In this document: positions 26,026 to 34,726 of the stretch, piece after piece
Position numbering within the stretch: the first letter of the stretch is position 1
Layout of the letters: each line of letters opens with the position of its first letter
Origin: Paraburkholderia solisilvae
Lineage (GTDB): Bacteria; Pseudomonadota; Gammaproteobacteria; Burkholderiales; Burkholderiaceae
DNA length: 64,000 nt
NCBI RefSeq assembly: GCF_902859875.1
Contig: NZ_CADIKF010000012.1
Span: 1-64,000, forward strand
Direction: 5' to 3'
Made by a program: the position numbers and the translations under genes
Notes under the pieces: model-generated
Database searches by the model: none
Seen by the model: only the letters and a program-made list of their open reading frames with translations
What the model was told of the DNA's origin: nothing

Positions 26026-27198
26026 CTACATGCCGATGCTCGTCCCTCCGCTTGTGCCCGTACTCGAACCCGAACCTGTGCTCGTACCCGAGTTCGACGT
26101 CGTATTCAGATCGATTCTTCCGTAGAGGCCGTTGGCTTCGTCATTCGGCCCGGCCGCGAAAAACAGCGTCGTGGAAGGCTGGTTGCTGAGGTCGTTGCCG
26201 AACGCGATGCCCCACAGGCCGCTTTCGACGATCGGACTGCCGTTCGGTCCATTGAGCGGCCCCATCGACTGGCCGCTCGATGCATTAAACGCGTTGATCG
26301 TGCCGTCGCCGAAATTGCCGATTAGTATCGCGCCGCTCATCGCGCCGAAGTTGCCGGGTGCCTGCGCAATGCCCCAGGGCGCGTTTAGCGGACCGCCGGT
26401 TGCGAAGTGCTGCTGAAGGTTGCCCGCGGTGTCGTACACGTCGACGATGCCACGTCCCGCGCCCGCGACATCGTCGTGCCTCGCCGCGTCCTGCATCGCG
26501 TAAGTGACGAAGAGCTTCGAGCCGATCGCCTGAATGCCGAACGGCGCGAAGCCGGCAGGGATCGCCGGGTCCATAAAGCCGCCAGGCATCGCGATTTTGG
26601 TGAAGGTGGTATCGAAGACGTCGATTTTGTTATTGTGAAAATCGGTCGCGTAAAGGAAATTGTTGCCATTGTTTGCGGCAAGGGCAAGGCCCTTGTACAC
26701 GGCGCCGCCTGTGCCGTCGTCGTACATGACGAATGCATTGGTTGGCCCGACGGTGGGCGCCCACGCGGTGATAGTGCCGCCTTCGCCGGTGAAGATGAAT
26801 GCAGCGACGCCGGACTTGCCGTTTTCCGTGACAGTAAAGCTTTGCGTACCGTTGAAGACGATGCCTGTCGGCGATGCCGAACCGTTCTTGCCGTCCGGTA
26901 TCTTGACGATTAGCGATTGCGGTACGCCGTTGCCGTCATAGAGCGTTGCGACATTGGCGCCGTTATCCGCGACCCAGACGAATCCTTTTGGATTGAAGGC
27001 GACGCCCCACGGGTTCTTCAGGTTCGCGTCGGTATGCGCTGCGGACACTGCACCATCGGACACCAGCGGCGTCACCGTAAACGACGACTGGAGAGGCGGG
27101 TTTGAATTGTTCGAACTGGAACCACCGCCGCATGACACGAGTATCGCGATAGCCACGCCGCATACTGCGACGCTGGCCGTATTAAGTAGAGACCTCAT
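26026..27198 (-). CDS. TIGR03118-family lipoprotein (beta-propeller-like)
   Basis: The 390-residue exported protein has a lipoprotein signal peptide (VSC, Cys23) followed by a Gly/Ser/Asn linker. The body has repeated propeller-like blades (NPWGVAFNPKGFVWVADNG, SPTGIVFNGTQSF, APWGIAQAPGNFG, GLWGIAFGND) typical of TIGR03118 proteins. The C-terminus is a low-complexity Gly/Ser/Thr tail. GGGAG precedes the ATG at 27198; the longer upstream frame has no signal peptide. Two 20-bp-spaced direct repeats lie just upstream. Function is unknown for the family. Confidence 0.85.
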   Translation of the reverse strand: MRSLLNTASVAVCGVAIAILVSCGGGSSSNNSNPPLQSSFTVTPLVSDGAVSAAHTDANLKNPWGVAFNPKGFVWVADNGANVATLYDGNGVPQSLIVKIPDGKNGSASPTGIVFNGTQSFTVTENGKSGVAAFIFTGEGGTITAWAPTVGPTNAFVMYDDGTGGAVYKGLALAANNGNNFLYATDFHNNKIDVFDTTFTKIAMPGGFMDPAIPAGFAPFGIQAIGSKLFVTYAMQDAARHDDVAGAGRGIVDVYDTAGNLQQHFATGGPLNAPWGIAQAPGNFGAMSGAILIGNFGDGTINAFNASSGQSMGPLNGPNGSPIVESGLWGIAFGNDLSNQPSTTLFFAAGPNDEANGLYGRIDLNTTSNSGTSTGSGSSTGTSGGTSIGM

Positions 27199-27256
27199 GA
27201 CCGTGCTCCCTGGTTTTGTCCAAAGGACATAACGGTCACTGAACGAGGACGGCGCG

Positions 27257-27287
27257 CGGTTTATTCCTGCGGGGAACGGTTTATTTC
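27257..27287 (-). promoter_or_regulatory. Direct repeats CGGTTTATTYC upstream of the TIGR03118 gene
   Basis: CGGTTTATTCC (27257-27267) and CGGTTTATTTC (27277-27287) are spaced exactly 20 bp, two helical turns. On the gene's strand they read GRAATAAACCG, about 60 and 80 nt upstream of the start codon. They could be an activator site or the -35 of an alternative sigma factor; which one is not known. Confidence 0.45.
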
Positions 27288-27768
27288 GCGCGTGGTTTGG
27301 CGTGCTTGCAGTAGCTATACTAACTAGATAATGATCATAGTGTGCAACGAATAACGCGTCTGAATATTCCATCCGTCCAGTCGAAAAGTTTTGGGCGCAC
27401 GTGAGTTTGCTGCACGCCAATGGCATCACGGGACTTTTCGGTGCGATGAATCCATTCTCCACAGGAATAGCCGCGAGGATCTTATGTGGCATACCTCATG
27501 AATCATGCGGAACGTTCGCCATGAAGTACGGCGTCGCGATTTTGAAGGGCTTGCCCACAGAGCGCTTTCGGCGTCGTCATATCGTCATCTTACGCTGCGG
27601 TCTGGCTCACCTGACAAAGCACCAGGTGTGCCTGTCAAACGTTGGAATCTGCTGACGAACTCGAAGGGGTTTGCACCGCTCGTCGCAAACTTGTCCTCTC
27701 GTCTCACTACCGCCAGGTGGACAGCGCTTCTGACGAAAACGGTGGAATAGAACGGGTAGCTCGCTTGT

Positions 27769-28002
27769 TTAAGCGATGTCGAAGCAATACAGCGTGCCGC
27801 GCGACCGGTAACCGCTGCCGGAAAGCGGTGACTGTGATGTATGGATTATGTATTCTTCGTCGAAGTTATTCGACTGCATCAGTAACGTGATACGGCCGCT
27901 TTGCAGGTCTTTGGTGTGTATCTGCAGCGGTTCCGCATTCCGGCACGTTTCGTTGCCTACGTGCTTCCAATGGCTCCAGACAAGCCCGGTGTCCAGCAAC
28001 AC
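27769..28002 (-). CDS. Short unidentified gene or 5'-truncated gene remnant
   Basis: This minus-strand frame has strongly coding-like codons and ends in a TAA at 27769. From a GTG at 28002 it would encode 77 residues including VWSHWKHVGNETCRNAEPLQ and SGYRSRGTLYCFDIA. There is no ribosome site, and the cupin gene starts divergently 25 nt away, so it may be the 3' end of a gene whose start was lost. No family is recognised. The rest of the 27290-27770 spacer shows nothing coding. Confidence 0.4.
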   Translation of the reverse strand: MLLDTGLVWSHWKHVGNETCRNAEPLQIHTKDLQSGRITLLMQSNNFDEEYIIHTSQSPLSGSGYRSRGTLYCFDIA

Positions 28003-28026
28003 GCAGTTTTTGGAGATTGATAGATC

Positions 28027-28467
28027 ATGGGTATTCCTTATTTTATCGTGAAACCCGACGAGCGCGAGCGTGCGCTCAACGTGGTCGGCACGAAGGTAAC
28101 TGTTCTGGCGTCGAACGCCGCAACGCAAAGTCTTGGAATCACTTTGCAAGAGGGTGACGAAGGAACGGGACCGCCGCCCCATCGTCATGATTGGGACGAA
28201 TGCTTCTATGTTTTGAAGGGGGAGATGGAGTTCTTCTGCGACGGCAGCATCCACAAGTGCGGGCCTGGGACACTTGTGTACCTGCCGCGCGGGACGCTGC
28301 ACGGGTTTCGTTACGGTGTTGACGGGCAGGTTCTCGAAATCACCGGAAACGGCGCCATGGCCGCCCAGATGTTCACCGACATTGATGGTGAGATTCCCGA
28401 TGGCCCGCCAGACATCCCGAAGCTGTTGGACGTGTTTAAACGATATCGCGTAACCGTCGGAGACTAG
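28027..28467 (+). CDS. Cupin-domain protein
   Basis: The 146-residue protein is a small single cupin. Motif 1 is seen as PPPHRHDWDECFYVLKGEMEF (two His and a Glu as metal ligands) and motif 2 as LVYLPRGTLHGFR (third His). Such proteins bind Fe, Mn or Zn and may be dioxygenases, isomerases or sensors. The ATG has GGAG upstream. It is convergent with the TetR gene and separated from it by a hairpin. The function is open. Confidence 0.82.
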   Translation: MGIPYFIVKPDERERALNVVGTKVTVLASNAATQSLGITLQEGDEGTGPPPHRHDWDECFYVLKGEMEFFCDGSIHKCGPGTLVYLPRGTLHGFRYGVDGQVLEITGNGAMAAQMFTDIDGEIPDGPPDIPKLLDVFKRYRVTVGD

Positions 28468-28534
28468 TCAAGCGGTGGCCCCGTTCGTGCGGATCGTTTT
28501 GTCGATTTTCAAGTTGGGTGCCGGGAGGTGGGGC

Positions 28535-28563
28535 ATGCTGCCGTTTTAACGGCGGGGCAGCAT
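28535..28563. terminator. Hairpin between convergent cupin and tetR-type genes
   Basis: ATGCTGCC (28535-28542) pairs with GGCAGCAT (28556-28563); inside it is a second palindrome GCCGTTTTAACGGC. It lies between two convergent stop codons (28467 and 28714). No U-tract follows, so a terminator role is inferred from position. Confidence 0.45.
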
Positions 28564-28713
28564 CGCGACTTAAGCTCCGTTCGGGGTGTTGTCCGACAGG
28601 CTTGAATGAGGCCTTCGCTGCTTGTCCCACGCGAGGTAATGGCCGATCGATTTCCTTGCGTGGTGTTTGTATCCATCAATCGTAGATAGCACGGCCCCGA
28701 GCGCGCGCGGCTT

Positions 28714-29358
28714 TCAAGGCGCAAAGGACCTGAACACGTGAGCGACCAGGCTGCGTACAGAATCCTTCGTAAGCGGCGTAAATGAGACAACGAGGCGGTA
28801 GTAGACGCCACCATAAAGCAGATCCAGCATCAGATCGAGGTCGGCGTCGGCACAGAGTTCGCCGCGCATGACTCCACGCTCCAGGACTTCTCTGCCGATG
28901 CGTCGCCGGGGTTCTATCCATCGTTTCAGGAAGGCTTCTCTGAGCACCGGATCGTGCTGAGCCGAGCCAAGCAGGTCACGCAGAATGTCGCCACGCTTGC
29001 CCGACAGAGCGGCCACGAGTTGCATGATGGTCGCTTCCACCGTTTGAATTACCGTTGATTTTTCCTCATAGCCGATCAGCGGCAAAATTTCCGACAGAAA
29101 GCCGTCCATCACCACGGCCGGCCCATTTGGCCATCGTCGATAAATGGTTGACTTCGCGACGCCTGATCGCTGAGCGATTCGATCGACTGTCGCGTTTGCT
29201 ATGCCCCCTTCGTTGGCAAGTTCGACGGCGCACCTTTGGACGATGCGCGTCGCCTCGTCATTCCGTGGTCTGCCTTTAGAGGCGGCCGTTGCAATGTTTG
29301 GCTCGACCATATGAGGTTCGCTCCTGTTTCCAGGTGCGATGCTTGCCGTATTGCTCAT
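28714..29358 (-). CDS. TetR/AcrR-family transcriptional regulator
   Basis: This DNA-binding repressor has 214 residues. The N-terminal helix-turn-helix is ATVDRIAQRSGVAKSTIYRRW (about 54-74, quoted to 20 residues from T: TVDRIAQRSGVAKSTIYRRW), followed by an all-helical ligand domain including GDILRDLLGSAQHDPVLREA. Starts at 29358 and 29310 are both possible; 29358 has AAGG upstream. An ATCGTA-based palindrome lies about 80 nt before the start and next to a divergent small gene, suggesting autoregulation and control of that gene. The ligand is unknown. Confidence 0.88.
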   Translation of the reverse strand: MSNTASIAPGNRSEPHMVEPNIATAASKGRPRNDEATRIVQRCAVELANEGGIANATVDRIAQRSGVAKSTIYRRWPNGPAVVMDGFLSEILPLIGYEEKSTVIQTVEATIMQLVAALSGKRGDILRDLLGSAQHDPVLREAFLKRWIEPRRRIGREVLERGVMRGELCADADLDLMLDLLYGGVYYRLVVSFTPLTKDSVRSLVAHVFRSFAP

Positions 29359-29436
29359 AACCAGCCTTATATGCGTTCTATTTATGCAACGATTCGAATG
29401 GTATTCACAAGCCCGAAATGCTTGACCCGTTTTGCC

Positions 29437-29460
29437 ATCGTAGATACGATACGAATCGTA
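29437..29460. promoter_or_regulatory. TetR-type operator: two overlapping palindromes
   Basis: ATCGTA-GA-TACGAT (29437-29450) and TACGAT-ACGA-ATCGTA (29445-29460) share the central half site. They lie in the divergent region between the TetR gene (start 29358) and a small frame starting at 29550; CATAAT at 29462-29467 could be the -10 of the latter. Overlapping dyads of this type are common TetR operators. Confidence 0.55.
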
Positions 29461-29549
29461 GCATAATGTTAGTTCAGCGCTTGCCGATGTTAGGGAGCAA
29501 GCCTCTTGATGAACTTTCGTAAGGAACGTCATCTTCGATCGAAGGCGGT

Positions 29550-29699
29550 ATGATATCCACCGTCGAAGCTAGCCCCTTCCATGTGAATCTGCCAGTAGGG
29601 GACGCGCTACCCTCCACGAGTAAAAGTAAGAAGGTGTTTGCGTTCGGCGTTCCCGCGACTCCGGCATCTACACCGCGCACTCAGGCGAGCGTTCAATAA
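29550..29699 (+). CDS. Small peptide gene divergent to the TetR regulator
   Basis: The 49-residue frame has an AAGGCG ribosome site just before its ATG and ends at TAA 29697-29699. The product begins MISTVEASPFHVNLPVGD and ends in a Pro/Thr/Ser-rich tail. Codon use is ordinary for the window. No signal peptide or known motif. It is divergent from the TetR gene across a palindromic operator and is followed, after 180 nt, by the low-complexity protein at 29878. Function is unknown; the context suggests TetR control. Confidence 0.4.
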   Translation: MISTVEASPFHVNLPVGDALPSTSKSKKVFAFGVPATPASTPRTQASVQ

Positions 29700-29877
29700 T
29701 CTTGCAGTTGCGGGATGAAATTCGACCCTTATGCTGCTTGTCGGCGGTACGGCGAGCGCAGAATGGAAGACATCTAATTTCCTGTCTGGGCGCTTGTCGC
29801 ACGTGTGTCTTCGTCAGGGATCAGGATATAAAGAATGATTAAGGAGATGTGACATCCATGCTAACGAGAGGTGACAG

Positions 29878-30381
29878 ATGATGACAATAAATGCTGACGT
29901 AACCGCGAGCGGATTCATTCCCAGAACTACGTCGAACGCCCCTTCCTCGAACGACGCCACGTCAAAGCCGACACAGGGCGCATCCACGACGACGGATGCG
30001 AGCAGTGGCACATCGGGCGCGACATCGAGCCCGCAGACGGCCGGTACCCATGCTACGTCGGCAGCGTCGGGCGGCGCTGGTGGCGCGGGCGGCGCAGGTG
30101 GAGCCTCCAGCGATAGCAGCTCCGGCTCGGCGCTTGCCGAGGCCCAGTTGCTCAAGCAACTGATCGCTCATCTGCAGCAAATGTTGGTGAAGATCGAGGC
30201 TCAAATCTCGGTGGCGGCCGCTCACCGCGGACCCGGGGGCTCGCCGAATCCCGCACTCGGTGGCTTGCAAGGCGAGGCGTCAACGATCCAAGGCGAGATT
30301 TCCTCGGCCACCGAGAAGATGGCGGAACTGCTTAAGTCTCAAGGACAAAGCGCCGGGGCGCTTGTCAACGACCAGGCGTAA
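29878..30381 (+). CDS. Low-complexity protein with helical C-terminus
   Basis: The 167-residue protein has a Ser/Thr/Gly/Ala-rich N-terminal half (about 20-85, with a GAGGAGGAGG stretch) and a helical second half (AEAQLLKQLIAHLQQMLVKI, EISSATEKMAELLKSQGQ). The second half resembles FlxA-like small coiled proteins, a weak similarity. No signal peptide. AGAGGTGACAG precedes the ATG. It may be co-regulated with the small peptide gene upstream. No function is recognised. Confidence 0.6.
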   Translation: MMTINADVTASGFIPRTTSNAPSSNDATSKPTQGASTTTDASSGTSGATSSPQTAGTHATSAASGGAGGAGGAGGASSDSSSGSALAEAQLLKQLIAHLQQMLVKIEAQISVAAAHRGPGGSPNPALGGLQGEASTIQGEISSATEKMAELLKSQGQSAGALVNDQA

Positions 30382-30744
30382 GCGTGCTTTGCATTAACCG
30401 ATGACGGAAATACTCGCGCGACAGCCTTCGTCGGTCCAGACAACTGCACGCCGGCATCAGGGTTCGCTTGCCGCCGGTATTGTGCTATGCGAATGAATTC
30501 GTCACTTGCGAAACCGGCGATAAAGACAAAAAGCAGCGTTGAGACTGTCGCGTCCAGGAATATCCCTTTGGACGTAATAAAAATGACGCCCGTTGAAAGG
30601 CCCGCGGCAAGCGGTAAATGCCTCGCCCTCAGGGCTTACCTTGCTCCACCTGAAACAACTTGCACCACCCTCTGGGTCGAGCCTGCTCAAGTGCTCACGC
30701 CCTGGTCAATCCGATAGCTGAACTTCGAGTCTCATCATTGCATT
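30382..30744. other. Intergenic stretch without a recognised gene
   Basis: About 360 nt before the AraC gene, with lower GC at 30480-30600. The one longer open frame (from 30487) has no ribosome site and no coding-like codon bias. I see no repeat or clear promoter. Confidence 0.35.
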
Positions 30745-31716
30745 ATGCAAACCGACCGCTTTCAAATGGCGTTGACATATTCTCCGGACAGCAAGGAAGC
30801 TTGGCGCTCCCAAGGCACCAGCGTTCTTAAATGTCATTTGAATTTTGGACATGGCGATCCGACAGGTTCAGTGCTGCGGTCGTGGCGACTCGGAGATGCG
30901 GATCTTATTGACGCGCGGTTCGCGCATATGTCGGTTTCCCGCATGCGCGAAGGAGAAGACGATTCGTTGTGTTTAAAGCTCGTGAGACGCGGGGTTCTGG
31001 CCGTTGAACATGGCGGCCAGGTACGGCGGTTCAAGCAGGGTGACCTCATACTGGTTCGCGGCACATCGTCAGTCAGACAAAATTTTATCGAGCCGGCCGA
31101 GGTCGTTTCCGTCTTGTTTTCGCCGGAGAGCCTGAAGGAACGAGGGCTGCGTTTCGACGCACACGGTTACACCGTGCCAGACCATGAGAGTGCAGACGTC
31201 CAGGCGATTGCCGGGATGATAGCGCTGGTAGCAGATCAGAACGGCGACACGAGCGAAAAGATGCGGCGCCGGCAAGGCGGCCAGTTGCTGGAGCTTCTTG
31301 ACCTGTTGATCGAAAGTCCTCTAGCGCTAAGTCGCAGACGCAGCGGTGAAGCGACTCTCTTTCGAGCCAAACGCTTTATCGCGCAAAATCTCCGCAACCC
31401 GGAACTTGACGTGCCCTTGATTGCTGCAGCGGTACATGCGTCCAGTTCACAGCTCACGCGACTTTTTAGAGCGGAAGGCCAGACATTAATGCGCTATCTC
31501 TTGGACTGCAGACTAACGCTCGCGGCCGAACTGCTCCAACAAATCGGCGTGACACGATTGCAAGTGGGAGAGATCGCTTACCGATGCGGATTTTCGTCGC
31601 CTACGCATTTCAGCCGTGTGTTCAAGGAGCGATACGGTGTGTCGCCCAAAGAGGCCGCATGCGCAAGTCTGATGACATCAACGGACCGCCGTCTCGTTGC
31701 CAACCAGAGCGTTTGA
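30745..31716 (+). CDS. AraC/XylS-family transcriptional regulator
   Basis: The 323-residue regulator has an AraC-binding-like (cupin-type) N-terminal domain (LVRRGVLAVEHGGQVRRFKQ, then GDLILVRG) and a C-terminal double helix-turn-helix (PLIAAAVHASSSQLTRLFRA; VGEIAYRCGFSSPTHFSRVF). It is closely related in layout to the AraC protein at 40976-41980 (shared RRRQGxxLLxxL and AKRFIxQNxxNxEL stretches). It is convergent with the SDR gene at 31995, a possible target. The effector is unknown. Confidence 0.9.
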   Translation: MQTDRFQMALTYSPDSKEAWRSQGTSVLKCHLNFGHGDPTGSVLRSWRLGDADLIDARFAHMSVSRMREGEDDSLCLKLVRRGVLAVEHGGQVRRFKQGDLILVRGTSSVRQNFIEPAEVVSVLFSPESLKERGLRFDAHGYTVPDHESADVQAIAGMIALVADQNGDTSEKMRRRQGGQLLELLDLLIESPLALSRRRSGEATLFRAKRFIAQNLRNPELDVPLIAAAVHASSSQLTRLFRAEGQTLMRYLLDCRLTLAAELLQQIGVTRLQVGEIAYRCGFSSPTHFSRVFKERYGVSPKEAACASLMTSTDRRLVANQSV

Positions 31717-31994
31717 TCCTTCAAGCATTCGGCAAGCGGCTGGCGTGCGCAATTCAATTTCGAATGTCTCGAGTCTCGCCGGGTCAGGCGATTTCCTCGT
31801 AACAGGCGACTACCCATCGGTGGCCGACTTCTGCCCGATGTCGCCGACTCAAGTCGACCCTTTGCTGCCATTGCGGGAACAATGATCGAACGTCCGCTTT
31901 CGACTACTCACGCGTCGTCCGATCACGGCTTCCCAATTGACCCGACGTAAATAGGACCCGTTGGATTGCGCCTGCCTTCACCGCGCGCAGGAAA

Positions 31995-32870
31995 TTACGT
32001 CAAGCGCTCGTCTTCAGCATCCTCGAAGTCAACTGCGAGGCCAACAGCCTCCCACGCCTTCGCATCGTCGCAAAGTTCGCGGCTTCGCTGCCGTGCGTAA
32101 TTTATTGCAGCTTTGCCCAAAAACAACCTGAAAGGACTTCCCGCGTCCTCGACTGCCTGCACGATGGCGCGTGCGGCCTGTTCCGGGTCACCGGGCTGGT
32201 TGCCAAAGCTTTCCAGCAAGCTGCGTCGCATTGCTCCGACGGTCTCCGCATAATCGTCGTTCTGGATCGGAGCGAGAGCAAAATGCTCAGCATCGCTTGT
32301 GCTTCTCACTCGCAGGCCACTTGGCGCGACCACTGTGACCCGGATACCAAGCGGGGCGACCTCCTTCTGCAATGCTTCGGTCAACCCGAACACTGCCCAT
32401 TTCGTCGCGTTGTAATAACCTACGCCAGGGAAGGCCACTATTCCGCCAGCCGAAGCGACATTAACGATATGCCCGCTTCGTCGCTTGCGCATACCGGGCA
32501 GGACGGCCTTAACGACGGAACAAAGTCCAAATACGTTAACGTCAAACATGTGCCTTACTGCAGCGTCATTCGATTCTTCCATCGCCGAAAAGTATCCTAT
32601 GCCGGCGTTGTTCACCAGCACATCGACTTGACCGAAGTGGGACGTGACTTCCCGGACAGCCGTATCGACACTCATCGCGTCGGTTATATCCAGTGCGTAG
32701 GCAGCAACGCGCTCACGTCCCCCGACGAGATTTTCGACGCTGCGGATATTGCGGGCCGTCACCGCGACTCTGTAACCGGCATCGATAGTTTGTGTGGCCA
32801 GAGCTCTTCCCAGGCCCGTGGAGCACCCGGTAATCAACCACACCTTTTCACGCGTTGTCGCGTTCGACAT
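31995..32870 (-). CDS. SDR-family oxidoreductase
   Basis: This NAD(P)-dependent reductase has 291 residues. The cofactor motif is TGCSTGLG (about 14-21), then NNAG (87-90), Ser in NVASAGG and the catalytic YYNATKWAV (Tyr-x3-Lys). The length and motifs suit the classical SDR group that reduces ketones or oxidises alcohols. GGAG precedes the ATG. The C-terminus is acidic (DFEDAEDERLT). It is convergent with an AraC gene and 300 nt from the crotonase gene on the same strand. Substrate is unknown. Confidence 0.9.
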   Translation of the reverse strand: MSNATTREKVWLITGCSTGLGRALATQTIDAGYRVAVTARNIRSVENLVGGRERVAAYALDITDAMSVDTAVREVTSHFGQVDVLVNNAGIGYFSAMEESNDAAVRHMFDVNVFGLCSVVKAVLPGMRKRRSGHIVNVASAGGIVAFPGVGYYNATKWAVFGLTEALQKEVAPLGIRVTVVAPSGLRVRSTSDAEHFALAPIQNDDYAETVGAMRRSLLESFGNQPGDPEQAARAIVQAVEDAGSPFRLFLGKAAINYARQRSRELCDDAKAWEAVGLAVDFEDAEDERLT

Positions 32871-33171
32871 CGTTCGTTTCTCCTCTTGGGTAGTTACGGA
32901 CGCCGCAGTATACGAATACTCGTCGTTCGGGACTGATACGATCGCTTCCGGCGACCTGGCGGCCGTTCCCTACCGACCGGCGTTGACCGAACCTGAACGG
33001 ACGGCCATCCCTCCCATGAGGATCGTCATGCCAATGGTCACCCTTCGCCCACTCCCTCGGCGAGCAGGGCGCCGGCAGCGGCGCGCCGTACTTTTTCAGT
33101 GCCGATCGAAGCAGTAGTGGAACCGCCGCCGCGCCTTCGACCAGCACGGGTGGCGATTTGTATCGATCTTG

Positions 33172-33978
33172 TTAAAGGTCGGTCTTGTTGGCGCCGTGGC
33201 GGCCTTTGTCAGTCTTTTCATAGAACTTCTGAAGCAAACCGGGAACGGTCGGGTTGTTGGCCATCAGGGTGTAGGCTGCGATAGCTTCCTTGTACAACTG
33301 ATCATCAAGATTGCGGCCTATGAGGTCGAGGATCACCTGTTTAGCGCTGCGAACTGCGGCCTGATCGTTGCGTAAGATGGTGCGAGCGGTTTGCTTCGCC
33401 GCCTCCATCAGTTGATCGTGAGGCACCACCTTTGAGACCAAGTTAATCTGAAGAGCCCTTTGCGCATCGATGGGTTCTGCGGTGAGGGCCATTTCCATGG
33501 CCACGCTCACGCCGCAGTGGTTTACCAGGCGGACAAGGCCCCCGTCGCCATGGTGGAAACCGCGGCGGGCTTCGAACGAGCCGAACTTTGCCTGGTCAGA
33601 GGCGATCCGGATGTCAGCCGACATTGCCAGCTCGAAGCCACCGGCCAACGCCCAACCGTTCACGGCCGCAATAACGGGCTTCTTGAACCGGTGCTTGCCA
33701 CGGGTGAGACCGCCTAGTCCAAGCGCGACCCAGTCCGCGATCATCTGTGGCGTGGCACCGACATACTGGGTAACGTGGGTTTTGAGGTCCATGCCCCCAC
33801 AAAAGGAATCACCGGTTCCGGTCAGGATGACGACATCGACGCTGTCGTCGACTGCAATACGATCCCAAGCTGCGTTAAGTTCATCATGGACTTCCTTGCT
33901 GATGGCGTTCTTGGCCTCAGGCCGGTTCAAACGAACGTATGCGATGCGCTCTTCGGAATGGTATTCGACAACTGACAT
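33172..33978 (-). CDS. Enoyl-CoA hydratase/isomerase (crotonase) family protein
   Basis: This cytoplasmic acyl-CoA enzyme has 268 residues, typical for crotonases. Motifs: RLNRPEAKNAI, the oxyanion-hole stretch SFCGGMDLKTH, and the second ADIRIAS region (GGFELAMSADIRIASDQAKF). At the position of the usual second catalytic Glu the helix reads FEARRGFHHGDGGLVRL, so hydratase versus isomerase/hydrolase activity is not certain. A GGAGG ribosome site precedes the ATG. It lies 58 nt after the original stop of the broken lysE gene on the same strand, so they may share a transcript. Confidence 0.87.
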   Translation of the reverse strand: MSVVEYHSEERIAYVRLNRPEAKNAISKEVHDELNAAWDRIAVDDSVDVVILTGTGDSFCGGMDLKTHVTQYVGATPQMIADWVALGLGGLTRGKHRFKKPVIAAVNGWALAGGFELAMSADIRIASDQAKFGSFEARRGFHHGDGGLVRLVNHCGVSVAMEMALTAEPIDAQRALQINLVSKVVPHDQLMEAAKQTARTILRNDQAAVRSAKQVILDLIGRNLDDQLYKEAIAAYTLMANNPTVPGLLQKFYEKTDKGRHGANKTDL

Positions 33979-34036
33979 AATAGGCCTCCAAAGCCTCTGC
34001 TTAGATTGAACGACGTGACGGACTTAGCCTTTCCTC

Positions 34037-34664
34037 CTATCGTTTGAATGCCAAAAACTGCTCGCTCAATAAGACTAAGGCAACGACAATCATGGCCGCC
34101 CCAGAAAAATTGGCTGACCATGTGAGCGACCTTTGGGCGGGTGCGCAAGACGATCCTGGCACCAACGCCGACAAGCGAATAGACGACGGCACAGTTGAGA
34201 ATCTGCACGAGGCCCATTGCGCCGATTTGCGCAGAGATCGACCATGCACCGTCGCGGCAGGTGAATTGCGGCAACATTGCTAGAAACAGCAGAAGCGCCT
34301 TTGGGTTCGCACCACTAATAGCGAACCCTCGGATGGCCCACCCCAATGTGGTGCTTGAGGCGTGCCCATCGGCGACGGTTGGAACCGAGGGGCGCGCAAC
34401 GATGTTGCCGCCAAGCCATAGCAGATATCCCGCACCAACGAAGGTCAGCACGGTGAGGAGTGCTGGGACACTCGCAACGAGAGCGCCGATCCCCACCGCG
34501 ACCGCCAGCGTGATCGTCAGATAACCGGACAGCATGCCCGCGACCGCAGGCGCAATCGCCCTGTCGTGCATCCCGGCCGAGATCGCATAGGCCCAATCCG
34601 GACCCGGGACTATCACCAACGAAAGCGAGACGGCCCAAAAAACCATCAATACACTGAACGCCAC
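34037..34664 (-). pseudogene. LysE-family exporter gene broken by frameshift and start-codon loss (cassette copy 1)
   Basis: The protein matches the intact LysE at 60612-61247 almost residue for residue (IVPGPDWAYAISAGMH; GWAIRGFAISGANPKALLLF). Two lesions are visible by comparison. The ATG of the intact copy is AGG here; a GTG at 34664 two codons later could serve. An A5 run (plus strand 34105-34109, four in the other copy) adds one base, so SQFSGAAMIV becomes SQFFWGGHDC and the frame runs on to 33927, into the crotonase gene. The last membrane helix is lost. Removing one base restores the stop at 34037. A sequencing slip is possible for the frameshift but not for the start change. Confidence 0.82.
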
Positions 34665-34726
34665 AGCGGCCCTTCCCGATGAATGAGCCTGATTGCCCCA
34701 CGAGAGAATAATACGGCGTTGCTCAG

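Noticed and set aside
30487-30717. A 76-codon frame before the AraC gene
   Set aside because: No ribosome site, mixed codon use, and no homology pattern; treated as intergenic.
32848-33147. A minus-strand frame between the SDR and crotonase genes
   Set aside because: The first 35 codons look mildly coding, but the rest is charged, random-looking and overlaps the SDR promoter region.
33927-34036. The extended tail of lysE copy 1 as a genuine longer exporter
   Set aside because: The tail has no membrane helix, no similarity to the intact copy, and overlaps the crotonase start; it is explained by a one-base insertion.
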